Shown here piece by piece: positions 5,547-5,556 of a stretch of DNA of 5,556 nucleotides. This DNA comes from JBDTGE01 sp050742975 (GTDB lineage Bacteria > Actinomycetota > Actinomycetes > Mycobacteriales > Jatrophihabitantaceae). The stretch lies in NCBI GenBank assembly GCA_050742975.1, contig JBOGDQ010000171.1:1-5556 (forward strand), read 5' to 3'. Position numbers and translations under genes: made by a program. The notes under the pieces were generated by a model. That model did not search any database, was not told the origin of the DNA, and was given only the letters and a program-made list of their open reading frames with translations. Each line of letters opens with the position of its first letter. Position 1 is the first letter of the stretch.

Positions 5547-5556
5547 GGACCCACAC

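Noticed and set aside
5507..5556. Start of a further + strand gene at the right edge
   Set aside because: Two frames are closed by stops, and the third is open but has no ATG or GTG start. Any next gene must begin beyond the window.
1..5556. CRISPR array, tRNA or insertion sequence
   Set aside because: I saw no regularly spaced repeats, no tRNA-like T-arm with matching stems, and no transposase motif or terminal inverted repeats.

Overview
The window is high-GC DNA (roughly two thirds or more G+C by eye). It has strong G/C preference at third codon positions, frequent GTG starts and a compact layout. This fits an actinobacterium such as a Streptomyces- or Frankia-like organism, but nothing here fixes the genus. 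All convincing genes are on the + strand.

Layout: (i) 1-66 may be the last codons of a gene entering from the left. (ii) 67-479 shows no convincing gene. It has an A/C-rich, G-poor stretch and ends in a compact promoter/operator. (iii) 480-1084 is a two-gene toxin-antitoxin cassette: a 67-aa ribbon-helix-helix-like antitoxin, and a 133-aa Doc/Fic-family toxin that starts inside the antitoxin stop codon. The toxin keeps the D-G-N-K-R part of its active-site loop, but glutamine replaces the catalytic histidine. (iv) 1142-1918 encodes a 258-aa protein with two N-terminal membrane helices and a C-terminal NERD (nuclease-related) domain whose D...ExK catalytic residues look intact. (v) 1919-2102 is a regulatory gap with a candidate promoter, an inverted repeat around its -35 element, a short hairpin and a good ribosome binding site. 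(vi) 2103-5102 encodes a 999-aa DUF499/COG1483-type P-loop ATPase with Walker A and B motifs and a C-terminal CCHC zinc-knuckle-like cluster. (vii) 5099-5506 encodes a 135-aa protein whose start overlaps the ATPase stop as ATGA. It resembles the small DUF7680-type proteins that I recall beside DUF499 ATPases. (viii) 5507-5556 has no gene that starts inside the window.

How the genes may work together: DUF499 ATPases are known from defence islands, often next to DUF1156-type DNA methyltransferases, and are distant relatives of PglY/BrxC of the BREX/Pgl phage-resistance systems. NERD domains also occur in that setting, for example in PglW. A toxin-antitoxin pair, a membrane-anchored NERD nuclease, a DUF499 ATPase and a translationally coupled small partner together look like part of a defence island, possibly a multigene anti-phage system that continues past the right edge. 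Methyltransferase and helicase genes are not in the window, so this is inference from families and context, not a demonstrated system.
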